Program-made: the position numbers and the translations under genes | Shown: piece after piece, positions 37,143-45,897 of the stretch | How the letters are laid out: each line of letters begins with the position of its first letter | Position numbering within the stretch: position 1 is the stretch's first letter | Source: an uncultured Candidatus Melainabacteria bacterium | GTDB taxonomy: Bacteria; Cyanobacteriota; Vampirovibrionia; Gastranaerophilales; Gastranaerophilaceae | Reading direction: 5' to 3' | Length of the DNA stretch: 64,000 nt | Assembly (NCBI GenBank): GCA_934777245.1 | Contig: CAKVND010000002.1 | Span: 8,499 to 72,498, forward strand | The notes under the pieces: generated by a model | Databases searched by the model: none | Told to the model about the DNA's origin: nothing | The model's input: only the letters and a program-made list of their open reading frames with translations

Positions 37143-37991
37143 TTAGATAAGATTAAGTGCAATACTAGGCAATTGATTAGCAGTTGCTAATAGAGTTGCC
37201 GATGCCTGCTGAAGAATTTGCGATTTTATATAGTTTGAAGACTCCTCTGCTACATCAGCATCTCTTAAAGTCGATAAAGATGATGTCAAGTTTTCCGATT
37301 GAACAGAAAGTGAGGCTATTGCAGAATCTACTCGATTTTGTGCGGCACCAATTAAAGTAACTCTATCAGATATTTTTGTAATAGCTTCATCAATATCTTC
37401 AAGTTTTGAAGCAGCACTAGATGTCTTAGCAGCATCTTGTACAAATGTTGCAATATCACTACCTAATAATTTATTTACATCAGCAGCTGCAAATAACTCT
37501 GCTGCTAATATTATTTGACTCTTTGTAGCATCATTGTCAAGTCCTACTTGCAGAGTTAGAGCTTTTCCTGCACCATCCATTAATTTTATGCCATTGAATT
37601 CAGCATTTTTAGCAATTCTATCAATTTCACTAAGTCTTGCTGTCATTTCAGAAGCTATCGCTTTTAATGAACCAGAACCATAAGTTCCATTCGCAGCTTG
37701 TTCTGTTAAATCACGCACACGTTGTAAATGTTCTGTAATTAGAGAATAATTTTCCTCTGTAGTTTTTAACATATCTGCTCCCATAGAAGCATTTTCCGAA
37801 GCCACGTCAATAGAACCCAGCAAAGTTTTCCAATTAGCTGCAATAGAATATCCGGCAGCATTGTCTTTAGCATGATTAATTTTATAACCTGTAGACATTC
37901 TTTCTATAGCACTATTTAAGCCTGTTGTCGCAGCATTTAAATTTTTCTGCACAATCAACGATGACAAATTCGTATTAATTGTTAAACTCAT
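37143..37991 (-). CDS. fliC: Flagellin
   Basis: 282 aa. The conserved N-terminal D0/D1 (INTNLSSLIVQKNLN, IERMSTGYKINHAKDNAAGYSIA) and C-terminal D1/D0 (GAAQNRVDSAIASL, DADVAEESSNYIKSQILQQAS, LATANQLP) are intact. The central variable domain is short (about residues 150-195), giving a minimal filament subunit. AGAAGGA precedes the ATG. I found no sigma-28 box upstream of it. No other flagellar gene is in the window. It diverges from an XRE regulator across an inverted repeat. Confidence 0.95.
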   Translation of the reverse strand: MSLTINTNLSSLIVQKNLNAATTGLNSAIERMSTGYKINHAKDNAAGYSIAANWKTLLGSIDVASENASMGADMLKTTEENYSLITEHLQRVRDLTEQAANGTYGSGSLKAIASEMTARLSEIDRIAKNAEFNGIKLMDGAGKALTLQVGLDNDATKSQIILAAELFAAADVNKLLGSDIATFVQDAAKTSSAASKLEDIDEAITKISDRVTLIGAAQNRVDSAIASLSVQSENLTSSLSTLRDADVAEESSNYIKSQILQQASATLLATANQLPSIALNLI

Positions 37992-38075
37992 CCCTAATCC
38001 TTCTTTACTATATTTAAATAAAACATATCCTTAAAATACTTTTTGTATACTCAAAATATCATTAACAATCATTAA

Positions 38076-38129
38076 ATACAAGTTAATAACTATTATTTGT
38101 TACAATTCTTAATGGCTAATAACTTGTAT
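38076..38129. promoter_or_regulatory. Inverted repeat between flagellin and the XRE regulator
   Basis: ATACAAGTTAATAAC (38076-38090) and GCTAATAACTTGTAT (38115-38129) match as an inverted repeat at 13 of 15 positions with a 24-nt centre. The site is between the divergent flagellin and XRE starts; a candidate operator. Confidence 0.5.
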
Positions 38130-38184
38130 TTGTAACCTGATGACTGTTAGATAATACCGAATGCAAAGTATATACTGTTATATT

Positions 38185-38409
38185 ATGGATAAAAACGCAA
38201 ATATAGCAAAACGCCTTGGCGCTAAAATTGCTTATACAAGAAAATCTAAAAGAATATCACAAATAAAGTTGGCCGAAATTGTAGATATGAATTTTAACTA
38301 CATTGGTCAAATTGAACGCGGCGAAGCAAACGTAACGATTAATACAATTGCAAAGCTTGCTGATGCGCTAAATGTAAAAGTAGAAGACTTGTTTAATTTT
38401 ACATTCTAA
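38185..38409 (+). CDS. XRE-family transcriptional regulator
   Basis: 74 aa from ATG 38185; almost entirely one Cro/C1-type helix-turn-helix (LGAKIAYTRKSKRISQIKLAEIVDMNFNYIGQIERGEANVTI). The in-frame ATG at 38161 has no support. TATACT lies 8 nt upstream, again without a ribosome site. It converges with mfd, overlapping its stop by 4 nt. It probably regulates itself and perhaps the divergent flagellin (inference). Confidence 0.85.
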   Translation: MDKNANIAKRLGAKIAYTRKSKRISQIKLAEIVDMNFNYIGQIERGEANVTINTIAKLADALNVKVEDLFNFTF

Positions 38410-41400
38410 GATTTATTTTTATACTTATCCGCAGTTTCTTTTATGAAATAGAATAAATTCGTTAATACATCAAATATTTCATCAAAGTTCATATTTCTAT
38501 TACTTACCAGCAAAATAGATTTGCCATCTTCGCAAGTTTTTGGTGCAACTGTAAACTTGATTTTTCTTGCTATGTCTTTGTCTAAACCTTGTTTAATTAT
38601 GTTCCATTCATAAGGTGTAAACGGTGAATATACACGAATATCATCGCCTGCTTCTCTAATAATTGTTATTCCACATTCTGTCGCTATTAATCTTAATTTG
38701 ATTAATTTAATCAGATTTTCTACTTCATCAGGAATTCTTGAGAAGCGATCTTTCCATTCTGATACAATATAATCAAGCTCAATTTCATTTTTAACATCAG
38801 AAAGTCGCTTGTATTCAATCATTTTTTGTTCACCCGAACCCACCCATTCATCAGGAATATAAGCCGTAATATTAATATCAACAATAGTTGGTTTGTTAGC
38901 TTTAATAGCTTCGCCTTTGAGTTCATTCACTGTTTCTTCAAGCAGTTGGCAATACGTATCAAAACCAACGTTAACCATATGTCCATGCTGTTTTGTACCT
39001 AAAATATTACCAACACCACGAATTTCAACGTCGCGCATAGCAATTCTGTATCCGCTTCCGAGCGTTGTGAATTCTTTTATTGCTTTTAACCTTTCGGATG
39101 CTTCGTGCGAAAGTTCTTTGCTTTTCTTGTAGAAACAATAACAATATGCTTGCTTATCGCTTCTTCCGACGCGTCCTCTAAGCTGATAAAGTTGTGCTAA
39201 TCCAAGTTTATCAGCTTCATGAATAATCATTGTATTAGCGTTCGGAATATCTATACCGTTTTCAATAATTGTTGTACAAAGCAAAATATCGTAATCGTGG
39301 TTATCAAAACCGATAATCACATCTTCAAGTTGTTTCTCGCTCAATTGTCCATGTCCGATTGCGATGCGAGCATTTGGCACAAGCTTTTGAAGTTCAAGCT
39401 TAAATTCTTCAATCGTTTCAACTCTATTATAGAGATAAAATACTTGTCCATCTCTATCAAGTTCATTTACAATCGCGTTTTTAACGGTTTGTTCGTTGTA
39501 TTCGCCCACAAAAGTTTTGATTGGTAAGCGGTTTTGAGGCGGAGTATTAATTACGGAAATATCTTTAATGCCTGATAACGACATATAAAGCGTCCTCGGA
39601 ATCGGAGTTGCTGACATTGAAATAATATCAATATTTTCCCTAAATTCTTTTAATTTTTCTTTGTGTCTTACGCCAAAACGATGTTCTTCATCAATTACCA
39701 ATAAGCCCAAGTCTTTAAATATAACCTTATCTTGTAATAAACTGTGAGTTGCAATAACCACATCACATTTTCCTGTCGCAAGATTTTTAAGTGTTTCGTG
39801 GCGCTCTTTTGGGCTTCTGAAACGGCAAAGAAGCTCTACATCAATTCCAAAAGGCTTAAAGCGTTCTGAAATAGTTTGAAAATGTTGTAGAGCAAGAACC
39901 GTCGTCGGAACAATTACCGCTACTTGCTTCAAGGAAGTAACAGCTTTAAACATCGCGCGCATAGCAACTTCTGTTTTACCAAAACCTACATCTCCGCAAA
40001 CAAGTCTGTCCATTGGATTCGAGCTTTCCATGTCAGCTTTAATTTGATTAATAGATTTCAATTGGTCAGGAGTTTCGATGTATTCAAACGTGTCCTCCAT
40101 CTCCAATTGTAAAGGTGAATCAGGCGCAAATTCAATTCCGGTTTTCATTTTACGTCTTGCGTATAACCTTAATAAATCATAAGCTATTGCTTCAACTTCC
40201 TTTTTAACCTTAGTTTTTGTATTTTCCCAATCACTTCCGCCCATACGTGAAAGTTTTGGTTTTATTTGACCTGAACCACGATAACGACAAAGCATATTAA
40301 TTTGTTCTGCCGGAATATGCAATTTGTCTTTATTTGCGTATTCAATTGTCAAATAATCTTTTAGTTGACCGTCAAATTCCTGTTTTGTCAGTCCTTTATA
40401 AACACCTACACCATGAATAGAGTGGACAACATATTCACCTTCTTTGATATCATTAATATTTTCAATGTATTCGGCTTTTTCTTTATAATGGCGCTTACGA
40501 TTTGACGGAATGTCTTTTTGACGTTTGTTAAAAAGCTCTCTATCAGTAAGTAAAAGGATTTTACCGTCTCTAAGCTCTGTACCTTGAGAAGTTATATTTC
40601 TAATATAATTAATATCAAAAATATCATATTCTGCCAAAACCTCTTTTACACGCTCTTGAAAATCAGTTGCAATAGTAATTTGATAACCTTTGTGTTCTTG
40701 AAGAAATTTTGCAACAGCTTGTATATCAGCATCAAAAATTTGAACATTTCTCGCGTCGATATCAATAACTTCGTTGTTTTCATCGGACAAAAAATTGTTT
40801 AAATAAATTTTTTGCATGCCGGCAGTTTTCTTAATAATTTCTTCCCACGTGAAATGATTTATTTCCTTTAATGCATAGATTTGATTAGTTTTTAATGCTT
40901 CATTGTAAGAATTTATAAAATTATCATCTATTTGTTGATACTTTGCCGAAACTTCCGCATATTCATCAAATACAATAATATAATCTTTGAAATAGTCCAA
41001 AATATTAACTAAATCAGAATTAAAATATGATTGATAAACATTTATACCTTCAAAATAACCTTCATTTTCAAATTGTTCTTTAAGCTCTTTTGGAAATTCA
41101 TTTGGTGGATTATCAGGTAAAACAAATTTATAAAGCGGTCTAATATAAACGGGTTCAGTTATTTTTTTGATTGATTTTTGTGTTTCATTATTAAAAAATC
41201 TTATATCAACGATTTCATCACCCCAAAACTCAAGCCTGATAGGATTTTCTTCCAGCGAATAAATATCTGCAATATCTCCTCTAATACTAAACTCACCAAT
41301 ATCAGAAACCATTGTTGAACGCTTATAACCCAATTTAATCAGACGATTAAGTAAATCCGTTTGTGAAATGCTGTCACCAATTTTTAAAGAAAATGAATTT

Positions 41401-41777
41401 TCCTCAAAAAACTTTTCAGAAGGGAACTTTTCCAAAAGTGTTTTGACTGGCGTAAAAACAAGACTAGGCTTAGCTTCCAATGTATCAATTTGTTTTGCAT
41501 AGTCATAAAGATTGCCAACTACAACTTCATAAGGTGAAACATTTTGGTAAGGCAATGTTTCTGCGCTTCGCTCAAATAATCGTTCCAAATCGGCAGAATA
41601 TTTTAGTGCTGATTGCTCGGTTGAAGTCACAAAAAGAACTTTTTTGTCCGATAATTTGCAAATATAATCAAGCAAAAGCAGACGGCTAAAAGTTGTTAAG
41701 CCTGTCAAAGTAAAGCTTTTTTCTTTTCTTATATTTCTTATCAGATGGTCAAAAAATGATGCGTTTTCGAGTTTCAT
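38406..41777 (-). CDS. mfd: Transcription-repair coupling factor
   Basis: Removes RNA polymerase stalled at DNA damage and recruits UvrA. 1123 aa: UvrB-like N-terminal module, CarD-like RNA-polymerase interaction domain (EGEYVVHSIHGVGVYKGL, about 447-465), helicase motifs CGDVGFGKTEVA (Walker A), VIDEEHRFG (DEEH), SATPIPRTL, QLRGRVGRS and a C-terminal TRCF domain. Length and order are normal. Confidence 0.97.
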   Translation of the reverse strand: MKLENASFFDHLIRNIRKEKSFTLTGLTTFSRLLLLDYICKLSDKKVLFVTSTEQSALKYSADLERLFERSAETLPYQNVSPYEVVVGNLYDYAKQIDTLEAKPSLVFTPVKTLLEKFPSEKFFEENSFSLKIGDSISQTDLLNRLIKLGYKRSTMVSDIGEFSIRGDIADIYSLEENPIRLEFWGDEIVDIRFFNNETQKSIKKITEPVYIRPLYKFVLPDNPPNEFPKELKEQFENEGYFEGINVYQSYFNSDLVNILDYFKDYIIVFDEYAEVSAKYQQIDDNFINSYNEALKTNQIYALKEINHFTWEEIIKKTAGMQKIYLNNFLSDENNEVIDIDARNVQIFDADIQAVAKFLQEHKGYQITIATDFQERVKEVLAEYDIFDINYIRNITSQGTELRDGKILLLTDRELFNKRQKDIPSNRKRHYKEKAEYIENINDIKEGEYVVHSIHGVGVYKGLTKQEFDGQLKDYLTIEYANKDKLHIPAEQINMLCRYRGSGQIKPKLSRMGGSDWENTKTKVKKEVEAIAYDLLRLYARRKMKTGIEFAPDSPLQLEMEDTFEYIETPDQLKSINQIKADMESSNPMDRLVCGDVGFGKTEVAMRAMFKAVTSLKQVAVIVPTTVLALQHFQTISERFKPFGIDVELLCRFRSPKERHETLKNLATGKCDVVIATHSLLQDKVIFKDLGLLVIDEEHRFGVRHKEKLKEFRENIDIISMSATPIPRTLYMSLSGIKDISVINTPPQNRLPIKTFVGEYNEQTVKNAIVNELDRDGQVFYLYNRVETIEEFKLELQKLVPNARIAIGHGQLSEKQLEDVIIGFDNHDYDILLCTTIIENGIDIPNANTMIIHEADKLGLAQLYQLRGRVGRSDKQAYCYCFYKKSKELSHEASERLKAIKEFTTLGSGYRIAMRDVEIRGVGNILGTKQHGHMVNVGFDTYCQLLEETVNELKGEAIKANKPTIVDINITAYIPDEWVGSGEQKMIEYKRLSDVKNEIELDYIVSEWKDRFSRIPDEVENLIKLIKLRLIATECGITIIREAGDDIRVYSPFTPYEWNIIKQGLDKDIARKIKFTVAPKTCEDGKSILLVSNRNMNFDEIFDVLTNLFYFIKETADKYKNKS

Positions 41778-41847
41778 AATCTTATTTTGTCGTATTGAAT
41801 TTTAAGCGTTTGATTTGAGCTTAGACAAACAAGATTTTAACGTAAAT

Positions 41848-41979
41848 ATGGGAGTTTTTCAATTTGGTAATACTTTATTTAGAGTTAATGGTGCCCCCAA
41901 AAAAGAAATACTTGACAATGTAGACATTATCTACTTCTTTAATGGAAAATTGAAAGTGGAAAATGGAAAATTGTTTTAA
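41848..41979 (+). CDS. Possible small protein or gene remnant running into a palindrome
   Basis: A 43-codon frame starts MGVFQFGNTLFRVNGAPKKE and stops inside the palindromic element 41941-42014. The last third is translated from the element's left arm (GKLKVENGKLF). This pattern fits a gene truncated by the element or simple chance. No ribosome site. Confidence 0.25.
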   Translation: MGVFQFGNTLFRVNGAPKKEILDNVDIIYFFNGKLKVENGKLF

Positions 41980-42014
41980 ATAATTTTCCATTGTTCATTA
42001 TCCATTTTCAATTT
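41941..42014. repeat. Intergenic palindrome with TGGAAAAT-word arms
   Basis: Left arm 41941-41973 (TGGAAAATTG words) and right arm 41982-42014 are imperfect inverted repeats. As in the other palindromes, each arm is itself a run of one short word. Confidence 0.7.
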
Positions 42015-42057
42015 AGAAAAGTAATTTTGTTATTTATACAATTTGTCAAATGATAAC

Positions 42058-43596
42058 TTATTTTATCTCTGTGTATTCTACATTTCCCCAGTATTCATCA
42101 AATACATCCAATGGAATTGCTACTGTTTTGCTTGTATTCCATGGATTTTTTAAATAAATATTTTTATCATCTATGTCACATACTGCATAAGCGTGAGCAG
42201 TTGCGATATCATTTTTATATTCAGCATCTTTTGGAATATCCTTAACTATTAAACCCCAGAGTTTACTACAAGGATTTATACCGCAAGTCATTATAATATT
42301 TTTATTTTTAAGTTGCTTTTTTATTTCTTGCGGCTCAGGTTTTTGTCCAAAACTTTTAGCTATTGTTTGCCATTTTTTATTTGTTCCTAGTAGTAAATCA
42401 AAGGCAGATGCAGGATTCCCACCATATATGCCTAAAATATTATAATGTTTTTCTGCCGCTAATTCTAAAATTCTTACATCCTTGTCACCTCTAGCAAAAT
42501 CATCTGCAGAAAGTATTTCTAATGCACTTACGGTATAAGCTTTATCTGCACCTTTGAATTTAACGGTATATGTACCATCTTTGTTATCTTTAATAGTATC
42601 ATCTAAAATAGCCTGTCCCTTTGGGGAACGTTGAATCGCAGAAATTGATGATAAAAACCAGCAATCCCCAACTTGTCCTTGATAAAAATTTTTATCGATT
42701 TTTGCGTTTCCCTTATCATATTGCCAATATGGTGAATTCGCACAGCAGTTATTCAAATACTTTATGACTCGAGATTTAACTTCATTGTCCAGCCCCCATT
42801 CTCCATTAATTGCATCTAATAAGGACTCTCCATAATTATTTTTATAGTTTTGGAGAACTGTTGTGATATTTTCATTATTTATCTGTTTGATATGTTGTTC
42901 AAAATTTTTACCGGTTGTAGGTAAACCGATTTTATTTTTAGCAGTTATATCATTATACAAGTTTTTACTTATAGGATCATGGCATTTCCAAGAATTAGAT
43001 TTTTGATCATAATTTGAGATGTTAATAACTTTTCCATTCTTATCATAGTAAATTTTTTTTTCTGATGTATTTATGTGATAGCTTCCATCAGTATAACTTC
43101 TAAATTCCGCTATAAATTTATCAGTTTTTTTATCGTGTATTACAATCCTACAAAGACTTTTGTTATCATATGCTTTTTCATATTTATATTTGTTTTCTGG
43201 ATACTTTTTCTTAAAATCATTTATCTGTTTTGTACCAATATTAGTTCTTGTTTTTGCAAAAGATTTTTTAATCGTATTATTAACAATATTAATAAATTTT
43301 ATAATATCATCAGGTGACATTTTCAATTTAGATAAAACATTGTTTTGTTTTAGAATCTTCTTTATTTCGTCTGTAGTTATTTCTCTATTGTTATCTACGT
43401 CTGCATCAACAAGATTATTCCATATTGTTCTTATTTCATCAGCGTCGAGTTTTCCATTTTTATTTTTATCAAAAACAGATAACACTTTATTAAAAATTGC
43501 TTGAGTTTTCTCATCGTTTGATTTTAAAACCATTTTGCCGTTATAATTAACAAAATTATAGTCACCATCTTTGCCGTAATTAAAAGAATTTTGCAT
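42058..43596 (-). CDS. Calpain-like (C2) cysteine protease with two EF-hands
   Basis: 512 aa. Two canonical EF-hand loops: DKNKNGKLDADE (43-54) and DVDNNREITTDE (66-77). A calpain core follows at about 300-512, with the triad Cys312 in QGQVGDCWFLSS, His468 in TAHAYAVCD and Asn484 in LKNPWNTS. No signal peptide. Calpains are calcium-dependent endoproteases that make limited cuts; bacterial members are scattered and mostly unstudied. AAGGAG precedes the ATG. A sigma-28 type promoter lies upstream, and a second calpain-like gene diverges from it. The region 80-300 matches no family I know. Confidence 0.9.
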   Translation of the reverse strand: MQNSFNYGKDGDYNFVNYNGKMVLKSNDEKTQAIFNKVLSVFDKNKNGKLDADEIRTIWNNLVDADVDNNREITTDEIKKILKQNNVLSKLKMSPDDIIKFINIVNNTIKKSFAKTRTNIGTKQINDFKKKYPENKYKYEKAYDNKSLCRIVIHDKKTDKFIAEFRSYTDGSYHINTSEKKIYYDKNGKVINISNYDQKSNSWKCHDPISKNLYNDITAKNKIGLPTTGKNFEQHIKQINNENITTVLQNYKNNYGESLLDAINGEWGLDNEVKSRVIKYLNNCCANSPYWQYDKGNAKIDKNFYQGQVGDCWFLSSISAIQRSPKGQAILDDTIKDNKDGTYTVKFKGADKAYTVSALEILSADDFARGDKDVRILELAAEKHYNILGIYGGNPASAFDLLLGTNKKWQTIAKSFGQKPEPQEIKKQLKNKNIIMTCGINPCSKLWGLIVKDIPKDAEYKNDIATAHAYAVCDIDDKNIYLKNPWNTSKTVAIPLDVFDEYWGNVEYTEIK

Positions 43597-43634
43597 GATT
43601 ACTCCTTAAAAAAGAATCCTATTTACATTAATTA

Positions 43635-43661
43635 TTAACGGCATATTTTTTTTAAACTTTA
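43635..43661 (-). promoter_or_regulatory. Sigma-28 (FliA)-type promoter of the calpain-like gene at 43596
   Basis: On the minus strand TAAAGTTT, 11-nt spacer, GCCGTTAA: 15 of 16 positions of the FliA consensus TAAAGTTT-N11-GCCGATAA with exact spacing. It is 39 nt upstream of the ATG. Confidence 0.8.
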
Positions 43662-43682
43662 GACGTTTTTGAAAAATCGAGC

Positions 43683-43717
43683 ACTACTACTTCTACTACT
43701 TCTACTACTACTACCAC
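43683..43717. repeat. CTA/ACT trinucleotide repeat in the divergent promoter region
   Basis: A run of ACT units with occasional TTCT interruptions, between the two sigma-28 promoters. The rest of the 305-bp gap (43597-43901) is A/T-rich and holds nothing else I can name. Confidence 0.7.
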
Positions 43718-43852
43718 TTTTCTTCCAATTGTAACAAATTTTTCATTTTCTTTACAATAGCATATATATTAAAATAATCGTTTATATTTCTTAACAATAA
43801 CCCTAAGCAGCTAAGAATTTGTAAATTTATGTAACGTTTTTCTTAAAAATCC

Positions 43853-43879
43853 TAAAGTTTTATAATTTTACGCCGTAAA
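43853..43879 (+). promoter_or_regulatory. Sigma-28 (FliA)-type promoter of the calpain-like gene at 43902
   Basis: TAAAGTTT (43853-43860), 11-nt spacer, GCCGTAAA (43872-43879): 14 of 16 positions of the FliA consensus with exact spacing, 22 nt before the ATG. Confidence 0.8.
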
Positions 43880-43901
43880 TAGGATATATAGGATTAAACT
43901 C

Positions 43902-45545
43902 ATGGATTTTTTAATTAAAAACATAAAAAACGAAATCGAGCTTTTATCATTAGAAGTTGGTCAAAAATGGAGTGATGTTAAAACTTCAAACAACCTAATA
44001 AAATCAATTTTTACAAAAGTTGATGACGGTGATGGTATTATTTCTGATGTAGAAGTTCAATCTGTTGTTGATGAAATGCAATTTATTGATGAATGTGAAG
44101 ATAAAAACGGAATTGTTGATTATAATGAATTAAAAAAACATGAAAACTTGAAATCTGATACCTATTGGAAAATACAAAGAGAAAGAGCATTAACAAATCT
44201 GGTTACAAATAAAATTTTAAATAAAAATAGCATAGGTTTTGATTTATCAGATGAAAAGCTTATGAAATATATTGATGAAATTACTGATGAAGGTGAAATT
44301 GCTATTTTTGTAGAAAACCTTAGTTCTAATATCTTAGACAATTCTTCTTTTATAGGATTTCAAGGGTTAAATAATTACAGTAAATCTCGAATAGAATGTT
44401 ATAAAAAAATACTTATTAAAATGGCAGAGTATTATAAAAAAGAATACAATATGCCAGTTGACGATATTCTTGCTAAAACAGATGAAATTACTAAAGATAA
44501 ACCTCAGTCTATACAAGAAATCATTTCTCAACAAGATGCAATATGTTTGCAAATTGAAAATTTGGCAATGAAATCTAAAACATATTTCAAAGATAATGAT
44601 GATTTAAGTCGCACATTTAAACAAGACCCTTTATCCGGTGCAACTGACATTTTTAGCAGTTCTAATAAATTCAGAAATAATATTGATGATATAATGAATG
44701 GCTTAATCAAGTATACTAAATCAAAAGGTATTAAAACTGATGATTTAGAAAAAATGTACACAGATTTAATTAATCAAAAAGGCAGTAATTTAAACAAAGA
44801 TGATTACAAGTCGTTAGATACAATTGCATCTAAATTTTTACAAAGAATTAGTGCTAAAGAAGATACTAAAGCTGTTTATAACATTGCTCCTAACGAAAAA
44901 ATAGATCAAACTTTTAAACAAGGACAAGCAGGTGATTGTTGGTTGTTAGCCGCAATTAACTCAATCGCAAGAAATCCTAAAGGATTAAAAGTTTTAAATG
45001 ACTCTATAAAAATTGACCAACAGGGAAATGCTACCGTTACTCTTAAAGGTGTTAACAAAACATATAAATTTTCTAAAACAGATATTTCAAAAAATATTCA
45101 AATGAGCACGGGCGATTTGGATGTAAGACTCTTAGAAATGGCAGTAGATAGGTATCTGTACGAGGAAGGAACGGAAGAAAAAGATATAAATGGAAATGAC
45201 GAATTTGTAGCTTATCAACTATTGATCGGAAAAGGAGGTGAAGATGATCCTAGCGCAACTATTACTTATGATGGAATAACGGATGAGGAAATTAATAAAT
45301 TCAATAATCCAAATAGAATCGCATGTGTTAGCAATACTGGCAATGAGAGCGACACTAGAAGCTTTTCTGCTATAAATAAAATGAATCAAAAAGTTGAACT
45401 CATCAAAACACATGCTTATACAGTTGTACGTTCAAATGACAAATATATAACTATTATAAATCCTCATAACAGTAGTGAAGAGCTACAAGTCGATAGAAAA
45501 ACTTTTAAAGAATTTTTTAACTGTTTGAATGCTTTTGACATTTAA
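43902..45545 (+). CDS. Calpain-like (C2) cysteine protease with EF-hand-like loops
   Basis: 547 aa. Degenerate EF-hand-like loops near 40-52 (VDDGDGIISDVE) and 65-78 (ECEDKNGIVDYNE). The calpain core at about 330-547 has Cys346 in KQGQAGDCWLLA, His504 in KTHAYTVV and Asn520 in INPHNS, so the triad is complete. The segment between (about 100-320) is helical and unassigned. No signal peptide. It shares with the divergent gene the FKQGQ.GDCW core and the NPKG motif, but overall identity looks low, so they are old paralogues or complementary partners. Promoter of the sigma-28 type. Confidence 0.88.
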   Translation: MDFLIKNIKNEIELLSLEVGQKWSDVKTSNNLIKSIFTKVDDGDGIISDVEVQSVVDEMQFIDECEDKNGIVDYNELKKHENLKSDTYWKIQRERALTNLVTNKILNKNSIGFDLSDEKLMKYIDEITDEGEIAIFVENLSSNILDNSSFIGFQGLNNYSKSRIECYKKILIKMAEYYKKEYNMPVDDILAKTDEITKDKPQSIQEIISQQDAICLQIENLAMKSKTYFKDNDDLSRTFKQDPLSGATDIFSSSNKFRNNIDDIMNGLIKYTKSKGIKTDDLEKMYTDLINQKGSNLNKDDYKSLDTIASKFLQRISAKEDTKAVYNIAPNEKIDQTFKQGQAGDCWLLAAINSIARNPKGLKVLNDSIKIDQQGNATVTLKGVNKTYKFSKTDISKNIQMSTGDLDVRLLEMAVDRYLYEEGTEEKDINGNDEFVAYQLLIGKGGEDDPSATITYDGITDEEINKFNNPNRIACVSNTGNESDTRSFSAINKMNQKVELIKTHAYTVVRSNDKYITIINPHNSSEELQVDRKTFKEFFNCLNAFDI

Positions 45546-45564
45546 ATTAAGAAGCGTTGTAAAC

Positions 45565-45897
45565 TTAACTATGATTTGGGCTTTCGTAATTAATACCTTT
45601 TTCTTTTAATGCTGCAATAAATCTTTCAGCACAAGCACTTTGAACTTCTGGTGGCACAACTCTCAAAATCTCAACCGTTTTTGAAATAATCGGGTCTTTA
45701 TCGTACCAACGACTTCCATTTACAGGTTTTACCAAATCATAAAATCTGTCTAAAGCTTCTTTTGAAACTTTTTGCTCCAACTTATCCAAGAACACTACAG
45801 CGTGTTCTCTAAGTTCATCTTGATAATTTTTTAAAAGCTCTATAACTTCCAATAATTTTGGGTCATGGTCGTACCATCTTTTGTAAGCCGGACTCAT
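45565..45897 (-). CDS. Small protein with two internal RWYD-DP repeats
   Basis: 110 aa, no family recognised. Two similar halves: RWYDHDPKLLEVIELLKN near 7-24 and RWYDKDPIISKTVEILRV near 63-80, each followed by an amphipathic helix. Soluble. Its start overlaps the murA stop by one base, so it is co-translated with murA and conserved coupling would be expected if it aids the cell-wall pathway (inference). Confidence 0.75.
   Translation of the reverse strand: MSPAYKRWYDHDPKLLEVIELLKNYQDELREHAVVFLDKLEQKVSKEALDRFYDLVKPVNGSRWYDKDPIISKTVEILRVVPPEVQSACAERFIAALKEKGINYESPNHS

Noticed and set aside
37992..38160. Sigma-28 promoter for flagellin
   Set aside because: No GCCGATAA-like box with a TAAA upstream partner was found on the minus strand.
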